From Mesorhizobium shangrilense (lineage in GTDB: Bacteria; Pseudomonadota; Alphaproteobacteria; Rhizobiales; Rhizobiaceae): 64,000 bases of DNA. Below the pieces are notes generated by a model. That model was not told the origin of the DNA. It did no database searches and saw only the letters and a program-made list of their open reading frames with translations. Below are positions 10,019 to 19,492 of the stretch, in pieces. Both the position numbers and the translations under genes were made by a program. The stretch lies in assembly GCF_040537815.1 (NCBI RefSeq), contig NZ_JBEWSZ010000002.1, positions 62,001 to 126,000 of the forward strand, given 5' to 3'. Every line of letters begins with the position of its first letter. Position 1 is the first letter of the stretch.

Positions 10019-10106
10019 TGGCAGCGTAGCGAGCTCTCAAAAAGGCTTTTGTGTCAGGAACCAGGACACAGTCCGCTGCGTTGTCTCGGCTCATGGAGGG
10101 GATGAA

Positions 10107-10307
10107 ATGGCGGACCGCAAGCCCATATCGACCGCGCCGAAGGACGGTTCGAAAGTCACTGTCCAGTGGAAGGACAGTGACGGCGTGATCAACGAATCCC
10201 TCGCGCAATATCGCGACGACGGCTGGTGGGTCTATACCGACAGCCATACGCAGAGGAAGGTCGAGCCGACGAGTTGGCGGCCGGCATCGAGCGATGACGC
10301 CGAATGA
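10107..10307 (+). CDS. Small hypothetical protein (66 aa)
   Basis: A 66-residue soluble protein rich in charged residues and tryptophan (KPISTAPKDG at the start, then QYRDDGWWVYTD in the middle). There is no signal peptide or membrane segment. GGAGGGG shortly before the ATG supports translation. The ISTAPKDG opening resembles small conserved proteins of Rhizobiales and phages, but I cannot name a family or function. It heads a run of three small genes. Confidence 0.6.
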   Translation: MADRKPISTAPKDGSKVTVQWKDSDGVINESLAQYRDDGWWVYTDSHTQRKVEPTSWRPASSDDAE

Positions 10308-10417
10308 GCGCCTCGCTGGCGGGACTGGCTGCTTTCGAATAGCCTGAAGTCGTTGATATCGAGGCCGATTCGGGGCCTTCCGCCCCGCTGTCGCGCTTTT
10401 GCTCGGAGGAACGCTCT

Positions 10418-10672
10418 ATGGGTATTGAAAGCCTTCTCGTCTTCATCATCATTGGTGCCATTGCCGGCTGGCTCGCCGGTCTCATCGTCTCGGGTTTCGG
10501 CTTCGGCCTGATTGGTAATATCATCATCGGTATCGTCGGCGCGTTTATTGCCGGCTGGCTTTTCCCGCGGATCGGCTTCTCGATCGGCGGCGGCGTTATC
10601 GCTTCCATCATCCACGCCACGATCGGCGCCGTCATCCTGCTGGTGCTGGTCAAGGTGCTGAAGCGAGCTTGA
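10418..10672 (+). CDS. GlsB/YeaQ/YmgE family stress-response membrane protein
   Basis: An 84-residue, very hydrophobic, glycine-rich protein with three membrane segments (FIIIGAIAGWLAGLIVSGFG, then IIIGIVGAFIAGWLFPRIG, then a C-terminal helix). This is the transglycosylase-associated or GlsB family, small inner-membrane proteins induced by general stress. GGAGG precedes the ATG. Mechanism is unknown for the whole family. It lies between two other small genes and may be co-transcribed with the 48-residue gene after it. Confidence 0.85.
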   Translation: MGIESLLVFIIIGAIAGWLAGLIVSGFGFGLIGNIIIGIVGAFIAGWLFPRIGFSIGGGVIASIIHATIGAVILLVLVKVLKRA

Positions 10673-10701
10673 CGCTCGGCAAGCGACAACAGGGGCGCGC
10701 C

Positions 10702-10848
10702 ATGAAGCAGAACACACTCTATCTCGTCATTGGCGCGCTCATCGTCGCGGTCATCGCGCTTGGCGTCTATGTCTATCGCGAGGAAAGCAAGCCGAAGGGC
10801 GTCGAGCTCAAGATCGACGACAAGGGCATATCGATCCAGCAGAATTGA
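10702..10848 (+). CDS. Small single-pass membrane protein (48 aa)
   Basis: An open frame of 48 codons from ATG 10702 to TGA 10848. It encodes one N-terminal transmembrane helix (LYLVIGALIVAVIALGVYVY) followed by a short hydrophilic tail ending GISIQQN. The frame opens 29 bases after the GlsB-like gene, and codon use favours G/C in third positions as in neighbours. Similar short proteins occur in rhizobia; the function is unknown. It was found by direct reading. Confidence 0.65.
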   Translation: MKQNTLYLVIGALIVAVIALGVYVYREESKPKGVELKIDDKGISIQQN

Positions 10849-10994
10849 GCTTTGTCCCGGTTGGTGCTCCGGTCCCGGCGATATTGGGGGCTAATTAGAG
10901 GCCCGATTTCTTCAATATCTCTTGAAGATACACCCAGCGGTTGCTGTAACGTCTTCCTGGTTTTCTTGGATGCCGGCAGCCCAAAGCGTGGCGT

Positions 10995-12977
10995 TTGCCG
11001 CGCATCTCCAAATGGCGGGTAGACTTGGCCGAACAGAGGGTGGAGCGGGCATTGCGGCCCGAGATTCAGGGGCTGCGCGGTATTGCCGTCGCTTCTGTCG
11101 TTGTTTTCCATATCTGGCCCCAGGCTCTTCCAGGGGGCTATATCGGCGTCGACGTGTTCTTCGTCATCTCCGGCTATCTCATCACCGGCTTGCTCGCCCG
11201 AATGGCTGGGGACGGCCACATATCGTTGATTGCCTTCTACTCGAGACGGGTGCGACGGCTGCTGCCGGCAGCGCTGCTGGCCCTTGTCGCCACACTGGCC
11301 GGAACGCTGCTCTTTCTGTCCAAGGCCCGGTGGGAAGAGACGGCCATACAGGTCGCGGCCAGTGCGCTCTATGTCCAGAACTGGCGGCTTGCCATGCAGG
11401 CGGTCGACTATCTTGGCGCCGAAGCAGCGGCAAGCCCGGTGCAGCACTACTGGTCGCTATCGATCGAGGAACAGTTCTACATTGTCTGGCCATTGCTGAT
11501 GGCGGCTACGATCTGGATGGCGCGTCGTTTCGGGCAGCCGGCGAGGACGGGATTGTTTGTAGCACTGGGGTTGATCTTTGCCGGCTCATTGGTTGCCTCG
11601 GTGCTGATCACCCGGACCGATCCGGCCGCGGCCTATTTCGTGACACATACCCGCTTGTGGGAACTGGCGCTTGGCGGCCTGCTGGCATTGGCGACCCGTC
11701 AGGGCGTGCCGGGGTTGCCGTTGCGCCCGGTGATGGCTGTGGCCGGCCTTGGCGCCATAGCGATCTCCGCATTCCTCTTTTCGGCTTCGACACCATTTCC
11801 GGGCGCTTACGCGTTGCTGCCGACATTCGGAACGGTGCTGGTGATCGCGGCCGGCGACGTTCGGATTGGCTGGTTTGGCGGGCTCAACGTCCCGGTGCTT
11901 CGCTACATCGGTGACCGGTCCTATTCGATCTACCTGTGGCATTGGCCATTGATCACATTTTATGCCGTGCATCACCCAGTGATCGGGTTGACCGAAGGAG
12001 CAGGGCTGATCGCGGTGACGCTGCTGGTCTCGCATCTGTCCTACCGGTATGTCGAACAGCGATACCGCCAGCCGCGGGCGAGGCTGGAATGGAAACCCCT
12101 GACCCACGGCACGGCAGCGGTTTGCCTGTGCGTGGCGGCATCCGGCGGGTTCGGCTATTTCCTGAGCCGGCAAGCGGTCGATACCGCATTGATCGGAACG
12201 CCAAACTATCCAGGGCCGGCCGCGCTGCTTTCCAACGCCTTCGTTCCAGATGGCGTCGAGCCGTTGCCGCCGCTCGGCCAATTGGGGCGCGACGTGCCGA
12301 TCGTGTATCGCCTGAAATGCCATCAGGACCAAGACAGCACGGAGCCGGTGGGCTGCAAGCTCGGCGATCCGAATGGAGCCACCACCATCGTCGTAGCCGG
12401 CGATTCCCACGCGGCACAATGGATTCCGGCGGTGGACAAGATCGCCAGGGATCGCAAGTGGAAGCTCGTCACCTTCACCAAGGCCGCTTGCCCGATGAGC
12501 CGCGTGACCGTGACCGATGGCGGCAAGCCATATCCCGAATGTGCCCAATGGCGGGAGAATGTAATCGTCGAGATCAGGAAGCTCAAGCCCGACGTCGTCA
12601 TCACCAGCCAGTCCAGCTATGGCAGCATCCCACAAGAGGCAATGATAGAGGGGTTGCGCAGCGTCTGGAACGAATTGGGCGCGCGGATCGTCACCATACG
12701 CAACACGCCGTACAGCAAGTTTGATCCCGGTGATTGCCTGGCTGCCGATCCGAAAAAATGCGTCAATCCGCGAGAGGATGTCGAGCGAGCCGACATCTTC
12801 GTCCTCGCTGCGGCGCCAATGAGAGTCACCGTGGTCGACATGAACGATGGACTGTGCAGCAAGGACAGTTGCCCGGCGATGGTCGGCAACATCATCGTCT
12901 GGCGCGACAGTCACCACATCACGGCCAGCTACGCACTGGCGCTGGCGCCTTATCTCGCCAAGGCCGCGGGCTTCTAG
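10995..12977 (+). CDS. Acyltransferase 3 with C-terminal SGNH domain (OafB/OatA-like)
   Basis: A protein of up to 660 residues. The N-terminal half is an acyltransferase-3 membrane domain with about ten helices and the opening motif RPEIQGLRGIAVASVVVFH. The C-terminal part (about 400-660) is a periplasmic SGNH esterase/transferase domain with GDSHAAQW (nucleophile S) and WRDSHHIT (D..H). Such proteins move acetyl or other acyl groups across the inner membrane onto O-antigen, exopolysaccharide or peptidoglycan. The start is uncertain: the frame opens with TTG at 10995, and a GTG about 16 codons later is possible. A beta-propeller gene follows. Confidence 0.85.
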   Translation: MPRISKWRVDLAEQRVERALRPEIQGLRGIAVASVVVFHIWPQALPGGYIGVDVFFVISGYLITGLLARMAGDGHISLIAFYSRRVRRLLPAALLALVATLAGTLLFLSKARWEETAIQVAASALYVQNWRLAMQAVDYLGAEAAASPVQHYWSLSIEEQFYIVWPLLMAATIWMARRFGQPARTGLFVALGLIFAGSLVASVLITRTDPAAAYFVTHTRLWELALGGLLALATRQGVPGLPLRPVMAVAGLGAIAISAFLFSASTPFPGAYALLPTFGTVLVIAAGDVRIGWFGGLNVPVLRYIGDRSYSIYLWHWPLITFYAVHHPVIGLTEGAGLIAVTLLVSHLSYRYVEQRYRQPRARLEWKPLTHGTAAVCLCVAASGGFGYFLSRQAVDTALIGTPNYPGPAALLSNAFVPDGVEPLPPLGQLGRDVPIVYRLKCHQDQDSTEPVGCKLGDPNGATTIVVAGDSHAAQWIPAVDKIARDRKWKLVTFTKAACPMSRVTVTDGGKPYPECAQWRENVIVEIRKLKPDVVITSQSSYGSIPQEAMIEGLRSVWNELGARIVTIRNTPYSKFDPGDCLAADPKKCVNPREDVERADIFVLAAAPMRVTVVDMNDGLCSKDSCPAMVGNIIVWRDSHHITASYALALAPYLAKAAGF

Positions 12978-13161
12978 TGCTGTTCTGGCTTGGATCGCTC
13001 AGCGGGACGGAGTTGGAGCCAGGTCCTCGCGGTTGCTCATTCGCCCCCTTGACCGCAAAGCCGTTTGATTGGTTTATTCGACCCCAAGCGTTCAACGCGA
13101 GGCGGGCATCAGGGTTAGGGCAGGGGTTGCAGCTTCAAGTCGTTCCGGATTGGACCCTCTG

Positions 13162-14133
13162 ATGATTGATCAGATAGGGTTCGAAGCCAGCGATGCCGTG
13201 CGGGCAGCGCTGTCGGCGGTCGGGCGCACGGAGGACCTGCGCTTCTCGCCGGACAATCGCCTGCTGGCGCTTGCCGGATACGGGCGCAGGCGCTGCCTGA
13301 TCCTGCGCATCGACATCCAGCCGACGCCCGATGGTCCAAGCATCACCATCCATGACTTCATGGAACTGACATCGGAAAGCATGGGCGAGATTCACGGTCT
13401 CGATTTCATCGACGACCGGACGTTTGCGGTTGCCAATCGCGACGGGCTGGTTGCGATATTTGCCCTGCCTCCTGGAGAGCCAACGGGCCAAAGCAACGGC
13501 ATCGCACCCCTTCGCGAAATCAAGGGCGGGCTGTTCTGCAAGCTGAAAACGCCGGGCTCGGTTGTCGTCCGGCAGGAGTCGCATGGGCGCTACAGCCTGC
13601 TGGTCTGCAACAACTACACGCACCGCGTTACGCGCCACGTGGTCAATCGCTGGCTGGGCCACCGCGCCACAGGGAACCACCTGCTTCTAGAGCAGGGCCT
13701 GGACATACCGGACGGCATCGCGGTCAGCCACGACGGCCAGTGGATCGCCGTCAGCAGCCATGGCACCAGGGATGTGAAGATGTACAGGATGTCGGCTTCT
13801 CTGGGGCCGGACACCGAACCGGCCGGCATCCTGCAGGACGCCAATTACCCGCATGGCGTGCGCTTCACGGCCGATGATCGGCACATGCTGGTCGCCGATG
13901 CGGGCAGCCCGATGCTGCATGTGTATGAACGCGGCACCGGTTGGGACGGACGCCGACTGCCGGCGCGCTCCATTGCCGTTCTCGACGAGGAAATCTTCCT
14001 GCGCGGCAGGACCAACGACGAGGAGGGCGGGCCGAAAGGCCTCGATATAGATCGATCGAACAGCGTCGTGGCGGTGACCTGCGAAGAGCAGACGCTGGCT
14101 TTCTTCTCGCTGGCATCGATAACCGGCCGGTAG
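13162..14133 (+). CDS. Beta-propeller (YncE/WD40-like) protein of unknown function
   Basis: A 323-residue protein made of repeated blade-like units, for example LRFSPDNRLLALAGYGR, then IAVSHDGQWIAVSSHGTRDV, then GVRFTADDRHMLVADAGSP. This is the pattern of seven-bladed propellers (YncE/lactonase/WD40). No signal peptide is visible from the ATG at 13162, so it is probably cytoplasmic; the frame extends upstream to 13069, but that stretch does not look coding. It lies 184 bases after the SGNH acyltransferase in the same direction, which hints at a role in surface polysaccharide work. No function can be assigned. Confidence 0.65.
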   Translation: MIDQIGFEASDAVRAALSAVGRTEDLRFSPDNRLLALAGYGRRRCLILRIDIQPTPDGPSITIHDFMELTSESMGEIHGLDFIDDRTFAVANRDGLVAIFALPPGEPTGQSNGIAPLREIKGGLFCKLKTPGSVVVRQESHGRYSLLVCNNYTHRVTRHVVNRWLGHRATGNHLLLEQGLDIPDGIAVSHDGQWIAVSSHGTRDVKMYRMSASLGPDTEPAGILQDANYPHGVRFTADDRHMLVADAGSPMLHVYERGTGWDGRRLPARSIAVLDEEIFLRGRTNDEEGGPKGLDIDRSNSVVAVTCEEQTLAFFSLASITGR

Positions 14134-14354
14134 GCGCTGAATATTGATCGAGCTCCACGGCAACTATTTGATTTTATTCAAAGTATCTTATCGATGACGT
14201 GGAAAATAGACGACAGGGCAAGGTCACTCCGCTTTCAATATGTCGAGAGGCAAGCCAATCCGAGCATGGAATAAAGGTGACGCAACGGCACTTCCGCAGT
14301 ATGATGACGGAATAGGGCGTTTGGGGTCTGACCACCTACTCTTAGGAGGTTGCC

Positions 14355-14783
14355 ATGAGGCACCAAACACTGGATCAACTGCACACGGTGGCCGAGGTCC
14401 GCAGAGACCCGACACATCCTGTAATGGACCGAACCCAGCGTCTCGAACGCTGGGCAGAGCTTCTTGAACAGCAGCCCAACCGGCTCCTTGCCGCACTTGC
14501 CGGAACTGAATACCGTTCGCCGCCCGAACGCGATGTCATGCGGGGTGAAGGCACGCCCATATCGGTTGCCTTCGAGGATCCGCTTCTTCGTGATGAGGGG
14601 TTGAAGGACGACAGTTATGGCCAAGCAAAGAGCTTCTTTGAATTGACCGACAATCAACTCCACGAAATTGTCTGCTACTGCCATGTCGGCGCGACGATGC
14701 AAGCATCCAGGGCAGCACAATCCGTTCGCTACGCGATTGGAGGGCGTGGGTTCTTCGCCGGATTGCGAGACTCCCTTCGCTGA
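14355..14783 (+). CDS. Hypothetical protein (142 aa)
   Basis: A 142-residue soluble protein with no domain I recognise. A strong ribosome site (TAGGAGGTTGCC) sits directly before the ATG, which argues that the frame is real. The middle (RDPTHPVMDRTQRLERWAEL) is helical and charged; the C-terminal part has a C-x-C pair (IVCYCHVGATMQASRAAQSV). Codon use is less GC-biased than in neighbouring housekeeping genes, suggesting an accessory gene. The 220 bases upstream hold no other gene. Confidence 0.6.
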   Translation: MRHQTLDQLHTVAEVRRDPTHPVMDRTQRLERWAELLEQQPNRLLAALAGTEYRSPPERDVMRGEGTPISVAFEDPLLRDEGLKDDSYGQAKSFFELTDNQLHEIVCYCHVGATMQASRAAQSVRYAIGGRGFFAGLRDSLR

Positions 14784-15048
14784 CGGATGATGCACCACGT
14801 TGGATGACCTGATGACAGGTCATCCGTAGATACAAGGACTTGAAGCGCGGTCGAAAGAGCGGCAACTGCCGGATCGCGCTCCAATTGTTCGCGCATGGAA
14901 CGGCAGCGGTGCGTGTCCTGAGCACGATTGGCACCGAAGCCTCGCGTGATCATGCGCGCAACCCCGAGGGATGCTTAACCCGCCCTTAAATCGCCGCATC
15001 TACTCTGCAACCCGAGCGCCATAGGCATCGGGACACACAGCGCAGCGC

Positions 15049-17322
15049 ATGGCGAACCGCAAAGACCGCATCGAACCCAGCTTCGAGGGACCATCCAGGG
15101 CGAAACCCTCGGCCGGTCTTTCGGTGAACGAGGAGGACCGCGTCGTGCCAAGCAACCGCAAGGCCTCCACAAAGCGCAAGCCCGCCAAGGGGAAATCCTC
15201 GCGTGGCGGCCGCGGCAGGAGCCGGCGCGGCCTGTTCGGCGTGCTCGGCCGGCTGTTCTACTGGTGCTTCGTGCTGGCCATCTGGGGCGGCATCGCGGTT
15301 GCCGGTCTCGTCATCTACTACGGCGCGAAAATGCCGGCGGCCACGACATGGTCCATTCCGGACCGCGCGCCCAACATCAAGATCGTCTCGGTTGACGGCA
15401 AGCTGCTTGCCAATCGTGGCATGAGCGGCGGCGAGGCCGTCGGCCTGCATGAAATGTCGCCCTATATTCCTGAGGCGGTCATCGCCATAGAAGACCGCCG
15501 CTTCTACTCGCATTTCGGCGTCGATCCGATCGGCCTGTCGCGCGCCATGGTGACCAACCTGCTGGGCGGCCATTTCTCGCAGGGCGGTTCGACGCTGACC
15601 CAGCAGCTGGCGAAGAACCTGTTCCTGACGCCCGACCGCACGCTGGAACGCAAGGTGCAGGAAGTGCTGCTGGCGCTGTGGCTGGAGCACAAGCACACCA
15701 AGGACCAGATCCTCGAGATGTACCTCAACCGGGTCTATTTCGGCTCGGGCGCCTTTGGTGTCGAAGCGGCTTCGCGCCGGTATTTCGGCAAGAGCGCGCG
15801 TGATGTAACGCTGTCGGAAGCCGCATTGCTTGCCGGCTTGTTGAAGGCGCCGTCGCGCCTGTCGCCGGCGCGCGACCCGAAGGCGGCCGAGGAGCGCTCG
15901 CAGCTCGTGCTCGCCGCCATGCGCGACGAAGGCAAGATCAGCGCCAAGGAGATGGCGTCGGCGATGAGCGCGCCGGCGACGCGCGCGCCGTCCTACTGGA
16001 CCGGCTCGGAGAACTACGTCGCCGACACTGTGATGGAAGAGCTGCCGGACCTGATCGGCGACGTGCGCGGTGACATCATCGTCGACACCACGGTCGATCT
16101 CACGCTGCAGAAACTCGCCGAACAATCGATCCGCCGTCTCATCGACGAGAGCGGCAAGAAGCTCAATGTCAGCCAGGGCGCGCTGGTGTCGATCGACAAT
16201 TCCGGTGCGGTGCGTGCCATGGTCGGCGGCTACGACTACGCCAGCAGCCAGTTCGACCGCGCTTCGGGCGCGCGCCGTCAGCCGGGTTCGGCGTTCAAGC
16301 CATTCGTCTATATGGCGGCAATGGAGGCCGGCCGTACCCCCGACAGCATTCGCAACGACGCGCCGATCAAGATCGGCAACTGGACGCCGGACAATTACGG
16401 CGGCAAATATTTCGGCAAGGTGACGTTGGCGACGGCGCTGGCAAAATCGCTGAATTCGGTTGCGGCCCAGCTGACCATGGAAGTCGGTCCGAACACGGTC
16501 GTCGAGGTGGCGCATCGCATGGGCATCCAGTCCGACCTGCAGGCCAATACTTCGATCGCGCTTGGCACCTCCGAGGTCACGCCGCTGGAGCTGACATCGG
16601 CCTATGTTCCCTTCGCCAATGGCGGCTACAAGCCGGACATCCATTTCATCCGCCGCGTGACGACGACCGACGGCAAGGTGCTCTACGAAAACAATGACGG
16701 CAGCGCGCCACGCGTCGTCAGCCCGCAGATCGTCGGCATGATGAACTCGATGATGATGGGCACGGTTGAGTTCGGCTCGGCAAAGAAGGCGGCTTTCGCC
16801 TGGCCGGCTGCGGGCAAGACCGGCACCAGCCAGAATTCGCGCGACGCATGGTTCGTCGGCTACACCGCCAATCTCACCACGGGTGTGTGGTTTGGCAATG
16901 ACGATGGCAGCGCGATGAAGAAGGTCACCGGCGGCGCGCTGCCGGCGCAGGCCTGGCACGAGTTCATGGTCGCCGCGCATGAGGGCGTGCCGGTGCGGCC
17001 GCTGCCCGGAACATGGAAGTCAACGCCCGCCGACACTGTCGTGCCCGACGATATACCCTCGGTCGACAACAATCAGGTGGCGCCGGTTCCGTCCGCATCC
17101 GTCGGCCAGCAGCCCGCGCCGCAGCCCCCCGCACCGGTTACCCAGACGGCTGCGCCGGTCCGCGCCGCGCGTCCTGCCCAGACGGTCGATGCCGATGGCC
17201 TGAACATGCCGGAGGACAATGGCGCCACCGCGTCGATCAAGCACCCTGTGCCGCCCGGCGATGTCGGTGGACCGACGAAGAAGCGCAAGACCTCCATCCT
17301 CGACATTCTTGGTGGCGGCTAA
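15049..17322 (+). CDS. Class A penicillin-binding protein (1A family)
   Basis: A 757-residue bifunctional cell-wall synthase. A basic cytoplasmic tail precedes one membrane helix (about 65-90). The glycosyltransferase 51 domain follows (AIEDRRFYSHFGVDPIG, then GGSTLTQQLAKNLFL). The transpeptidase domain carries the active serine in GSAFKP (around residue 410), SLNS (around 467) and KTGTSQNSRDAW (around 590). The C-terminus is proline- and alanine-rich. It polymerises and cross-links peptidoglycan at the periplasmic face. A family B repeat starts on the last base of its TAA stop. Confidence 0.92.
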   Translation: MANRKDRIEPSFEGPSRAKPSAGLSVNEEDRVVPSNRKASTKRKPAKGKSSRGGRGRSRRGLFGVLGRLFYWCFVLAIWGGIAVAGLVIYYGAKMPAATTWSIPDRAPNIKIVSVDGKLLANRGMSGGEAVGLHEMSPYIPEAVIAIEDRRFYSHFGVDPIGLSRAMVTNLLGGHFSQGGSTLTQQLAKNLFLTPDRTLERKVQEVLLALWLEHKHTKDQILEMYLNRVYFGSGAFGVEAASRRYFGKSARDVTLSEAALLAGLLKAPSRLSPARDPKAAEERSQLVLAAMRDEGKISAKEMASAMSAPATRAPSYWTGSENYVADTVMEELPDLIGDVRGDIIVDTTVDLTLQKLAEQSIRRLIDESGKKLNVSQGALVSIDNSGAVRAMVGGYDYASSQFDRASGARRQPGSAFKPFVYMAAMEAGRTPDSIRNDAPIKIGNWTPDNYGGKYFGKVTLATALAKSLNSVAAQLTMEVGPNTVVEVAHRMGIQSDLQANTSIALGTSEVTPLELTSAYVPFANGGYKPDIHFIRRVTTTDGKVLYENNDGSAPRVVSPQIVGMMNSMMMGTVEFGSAKKAAFAWPAAGKTGTSQNSRDAWFVGYTANLTTGVWFGNDDGSAMKKVTGGALPAQAWHEFMVAAHEGVPVRPLPGTWKSTPADTVVPDDIPSVDNNQVAPVPSASVGQQPAPQPPAPVTQTAAPVRAARPAQTVDADGLNMPEDNGATASIKHPVPPGDVGGPTKKRKTSILDILGGG

Positions 17323-17390
17323 TGCATGTCGCCCAAAAGTGCGGAGCGGTTTTGGGACAACGACATGCATAAAACAAAGGTTTGAAGCGC
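17322..17390 (+). repeat. Dispersed palindromic repeat, family B, copy 1
   Basis: A perfect 10-bp outer stem (ATGCATGTCG 17322-17331 with 17361-17370) and a 7-bp inner stem (CCCAAAA 17332-17338 with TTTTGGG 17350-17356) are followed by AAAACAAAG and TTTGAAGCGC. Its first A is the last base of the PBP stop codon TAA. Related copies lie at 20310-20375 and, inverted, 31264-31332. Confidence 0.8.
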
Positions 17391-17471
17391 AGGGCCCTTC
17401 CCCAAGAGGCGTCAATCCGCCACTCGCCACCGCTGTCGTGTTCCGCTACATCTCCGCCCGGAGATTTCGAC

Positions 17472-18224
17472 ATGGCTGAACCCGACACCAGAAAAACCAT
17501 CGTGCTGACCGGCGCCAGCCGGGGCATCGGCCATGCCACGGTCAAGCGCTTTTCGCGCGAGGGCTGGCGCGTCATCACCTGCTCGCGCCAGGCCTTCGCC
17601 GAGGATTGCCCGTGGCCCGCGGGCCCGGAAGATCACATCAAGGTCGATCTCGCCGACCAGGAAGATGTCGGCATCGCCGTCTCGGAAATCCGGCATCGCC
17701 TGGAAGCGCATGGTGGCCAGTTGCACGCGCTGGTCAACAATGCCGGCATCTCGCCGAAGCTGAAGGACGGCAACAGCCGGATGAATTCGATCGACACGCC
17801 GATGCATGTCTGGCGCGATGTGTTCCAGGTCAATTTCTTCGCGCCGATCATGCTCGCGCGGGGGCTGTTCAAGGAGTTGGCTGCTGCCAAAGGCTCGATC
17901 GTCAACGTCACGTCGATCGCAGGCACGCGCGTGCATCCATTTGCCGGCACGGCCTATGCGACGTCGAAGGCGGCACTCGGTTCGCTGACGCGCGAAATGG
18001 CGCATGATTTCGGGCCGCACGGCATCCGCGTCAATGCGATCGCGCCAGGCGAGATCGACACCGCGATCCTGTCGCCGGGCACCGACAAGATCGTCGAGAC
18101 GATCCCGCTGCGACGCCTTGGCACAACGGCTGAGGTCGCCGATATCATCTACTTCCTATGCTCGCAGCAGGCGTCCTATGTGACCGGCTCGGAAATCCAC
18201 ATCAATGGCGGCCAACACGTGTGA
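17472..18224 (+). CDS. SDR family NAD(P)-dependent oxidoreductase
   Basis: A 250-residue short-chain dehydrogenase/reductase. The cofactor motif TGASRGIG is at about residue 14, NNAG near 90, the catalytic serine in VNVTSIAG near 145, and YATSK (Y and K) near 160. The C-terminal YVTGSEIHINGGQHV is the usual family ending. The ATG at 17472 follows CCCGGAG and precedes the Rossmann fold by about ten residues. It probably interconverts a keto and a hydroxy compound; substrate unknown. It lies between two palindromic repeats. Confidence 0.87.
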   Translation: MAEPDTRKTIVLTGASRGIGHATVKRFSREGWRVITCSRQAFAEDCPWPAGPEDHIKVDLADQEDVGIAVSEIRHRLEAHGGQLHALVNNAGISPKLKDGNSRMNSIDTPMHVWRDVFQVNFFAPIMLARGLFKELAAAKGSIVNVTSIAGTRVHPFAGTAYATSKAALGSLTREMAHDFGPHGIRVNAIAPGEIDTAILSPGTDKIVETIPLRRLGTTAEVADIIYFLCSQQASYVTGSEIHINGGQHV

Positions 18225-18235
18225 GCCGGTCGACT

Positions 18236-18344
18236 TCGGGGAAAACGGTTCACCGTTCACGGAAACGGCGAAGCGTTCTCACTCTTTGATTGACGCAATC
18301 TCGGATGGAAAATCGCTTCACACTTTTCCTGAAATTGCTTTAGG
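18236..18344 (+). repeat. Dispersed palindromic repeat, family A, copy 3 (diverged)
   Basis: The copy begins 12 bases after the SDR stop codon. It has the front inverted-repeat half (GGTTCACCGTTC...) and a diverged core GGATGGAAAATCGCTTCACA followed by CTTTTCCTGAAATTGCTTT. The order and orientation match copies 1 and 4. Confidence 0.7.
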
Positions 18345-18350
18345 GACTGC

Positions 18351-19271
18351 TCACCCGGTTATGGTGAGAACGGCCTTGCCGCTGAAGCTGCGCTGTCGCA
18401 GTGCCTCCAGGGCCTGGGCGATGTCTGTCCACGGCATGGTCAAGGCCACGCGGGTTTCCAGCCGGCCAGCCGCGACCAGGGCGAGCAGCGAGGCGATGTC
18501 CGCGCCAATGTCCGAGCCAGACGTGTAGTAGGCGAAAGTCTGAAGCCTCGCCCCCTCGTGACCCGGCACGAACTGGCGGAATCCGACGGGCGTGAGTTCG
18601 CCGCTGCTAGAACCGAACATGACGATGGTCCCGCCAGGTGCGACCCGTTCGATCGCGTGTGCGAGGCTTTGCCCGCCGACCGACTCGGTGATCAGCGAAA
18701 ACGGCCCCTCGGCCAGTTCGATCGCTTCGAAAACCTGCTCGGCTCCAAGGCGGCGGAGATCCTCGGCATGCCGGGCGGCGGCGATCGCGGTCACCGAGGC
18801 GCCCTGCTCGCGGGCGAGCTGGATCTGGAAACGGCCGACCGCACCGCTTGCGCCGGTGATCAGGACCCGCTGGCCGGCCAAGTCACCGCCATGGCGCAAA
18901 GTCCTCAGTGCCGTCGTGCCCGCGACCGGAAGCGTGGCTGCCGAGACGAAGCCGACCTCATCCGGCAGGACGGCGAGACGGTCGGTCGGAACGGCGACAC
19001 GTTCGGCCCAGCCGGCCTCGTCGACCAAAGCCACAACCCGGGTGCCCACGGCTGGCCCGGAGCCATCGGCTGCCGCGCGTTCGACAACTCCAACGACGTC
19101 CTGGCCGGGTATCCAGCCCTCCGGGCGTATGGTGAGCAGGCGCAGTTCGCCGCGGTTCAACGAGGTTGCGTGGACCGAGACAAGCGCCTCATTCGCCAAG
19201 GGCTGAGGGTCCTCGACCTCGGCGAGCCTCAGTCCTGTGGTGCTGTCGGGAGACATGACTAGGGCGAACAT
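18351..19271 (-). CDS. Zinc-independent medium-chain dehydrogenase/reductase (quinone oxidoreductase-like)
   Basis: A 306-residue MDR-superfamily NADPH-dependent oxidoreductase. The N-terminal GroES-like fold includes SLNRGELRLL and GQDVVGVVERA. The Rossmann domain carries the cofactor motif TGASGAVGRFQIQLA near residue 140. Zinc-binding cysteines are absent, placing it with quinone or enoyl reductases. The ATG at 19271 starts the family N-terminus MFALVMSPD; the frame extends to 19349 without support. It is divergent from an AraC-type gene, the usual layout for a regulator and its target. Confidence 0.82.
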   Translation of the reverse strand: MFALVMSPDSTTGLRLAEVEDPQPLANEALVSVHATSLNRGELRLLTIRPEGWIPGQDVVGVVERAAADGSGPAVGTRVVALVDEAGWAERVAVPTDRLAVLPDEVGFVSAATLPVAGTTALRTLRHGGDLAGQRVLITGASGAVGRFQIQLAREQGASVTAIAAARHAEDLRRLGAEQVFEAIELAEGPFSLITESVGGQSLAHAIERVAPGGTIVMFGSSSGELTPVGFRQFVPGHEGARLQTFAYYTSGSDIGADIASLLALVAAGRLETRVALTMPWTDIAQALEALRQRSFSGKAVLTITG

Positions 19272-19492
19272 GGGGGCGTACCTTCTGCTGGTTCGTGGAC
19301 GCCAGCTTCTTCTGGAAGCACGGCAAGCCGGCCCACTCGAAGTACCCATCGTGGTCGCGGGTCATTCCGGCGATGGGGTGCGCAGCGTCGACCCGATCAA
19401 TTGGTGTCCGCCATGTACAAAACGGACCCTATCGGTTTCCCCGGTAAAAGAATTTAGCTATCATGGCATTTAATCTCTAAAAGCCGCCAATC

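Noticed and set aside
14986..16980. A 664-codon open frame antisense to the class A PBP gene
   Set aside because: High GC makes long opposite-strand frames; the product has low-complexity R/A/D/H composition and no domain, while the plus strand encodes a full PBP.
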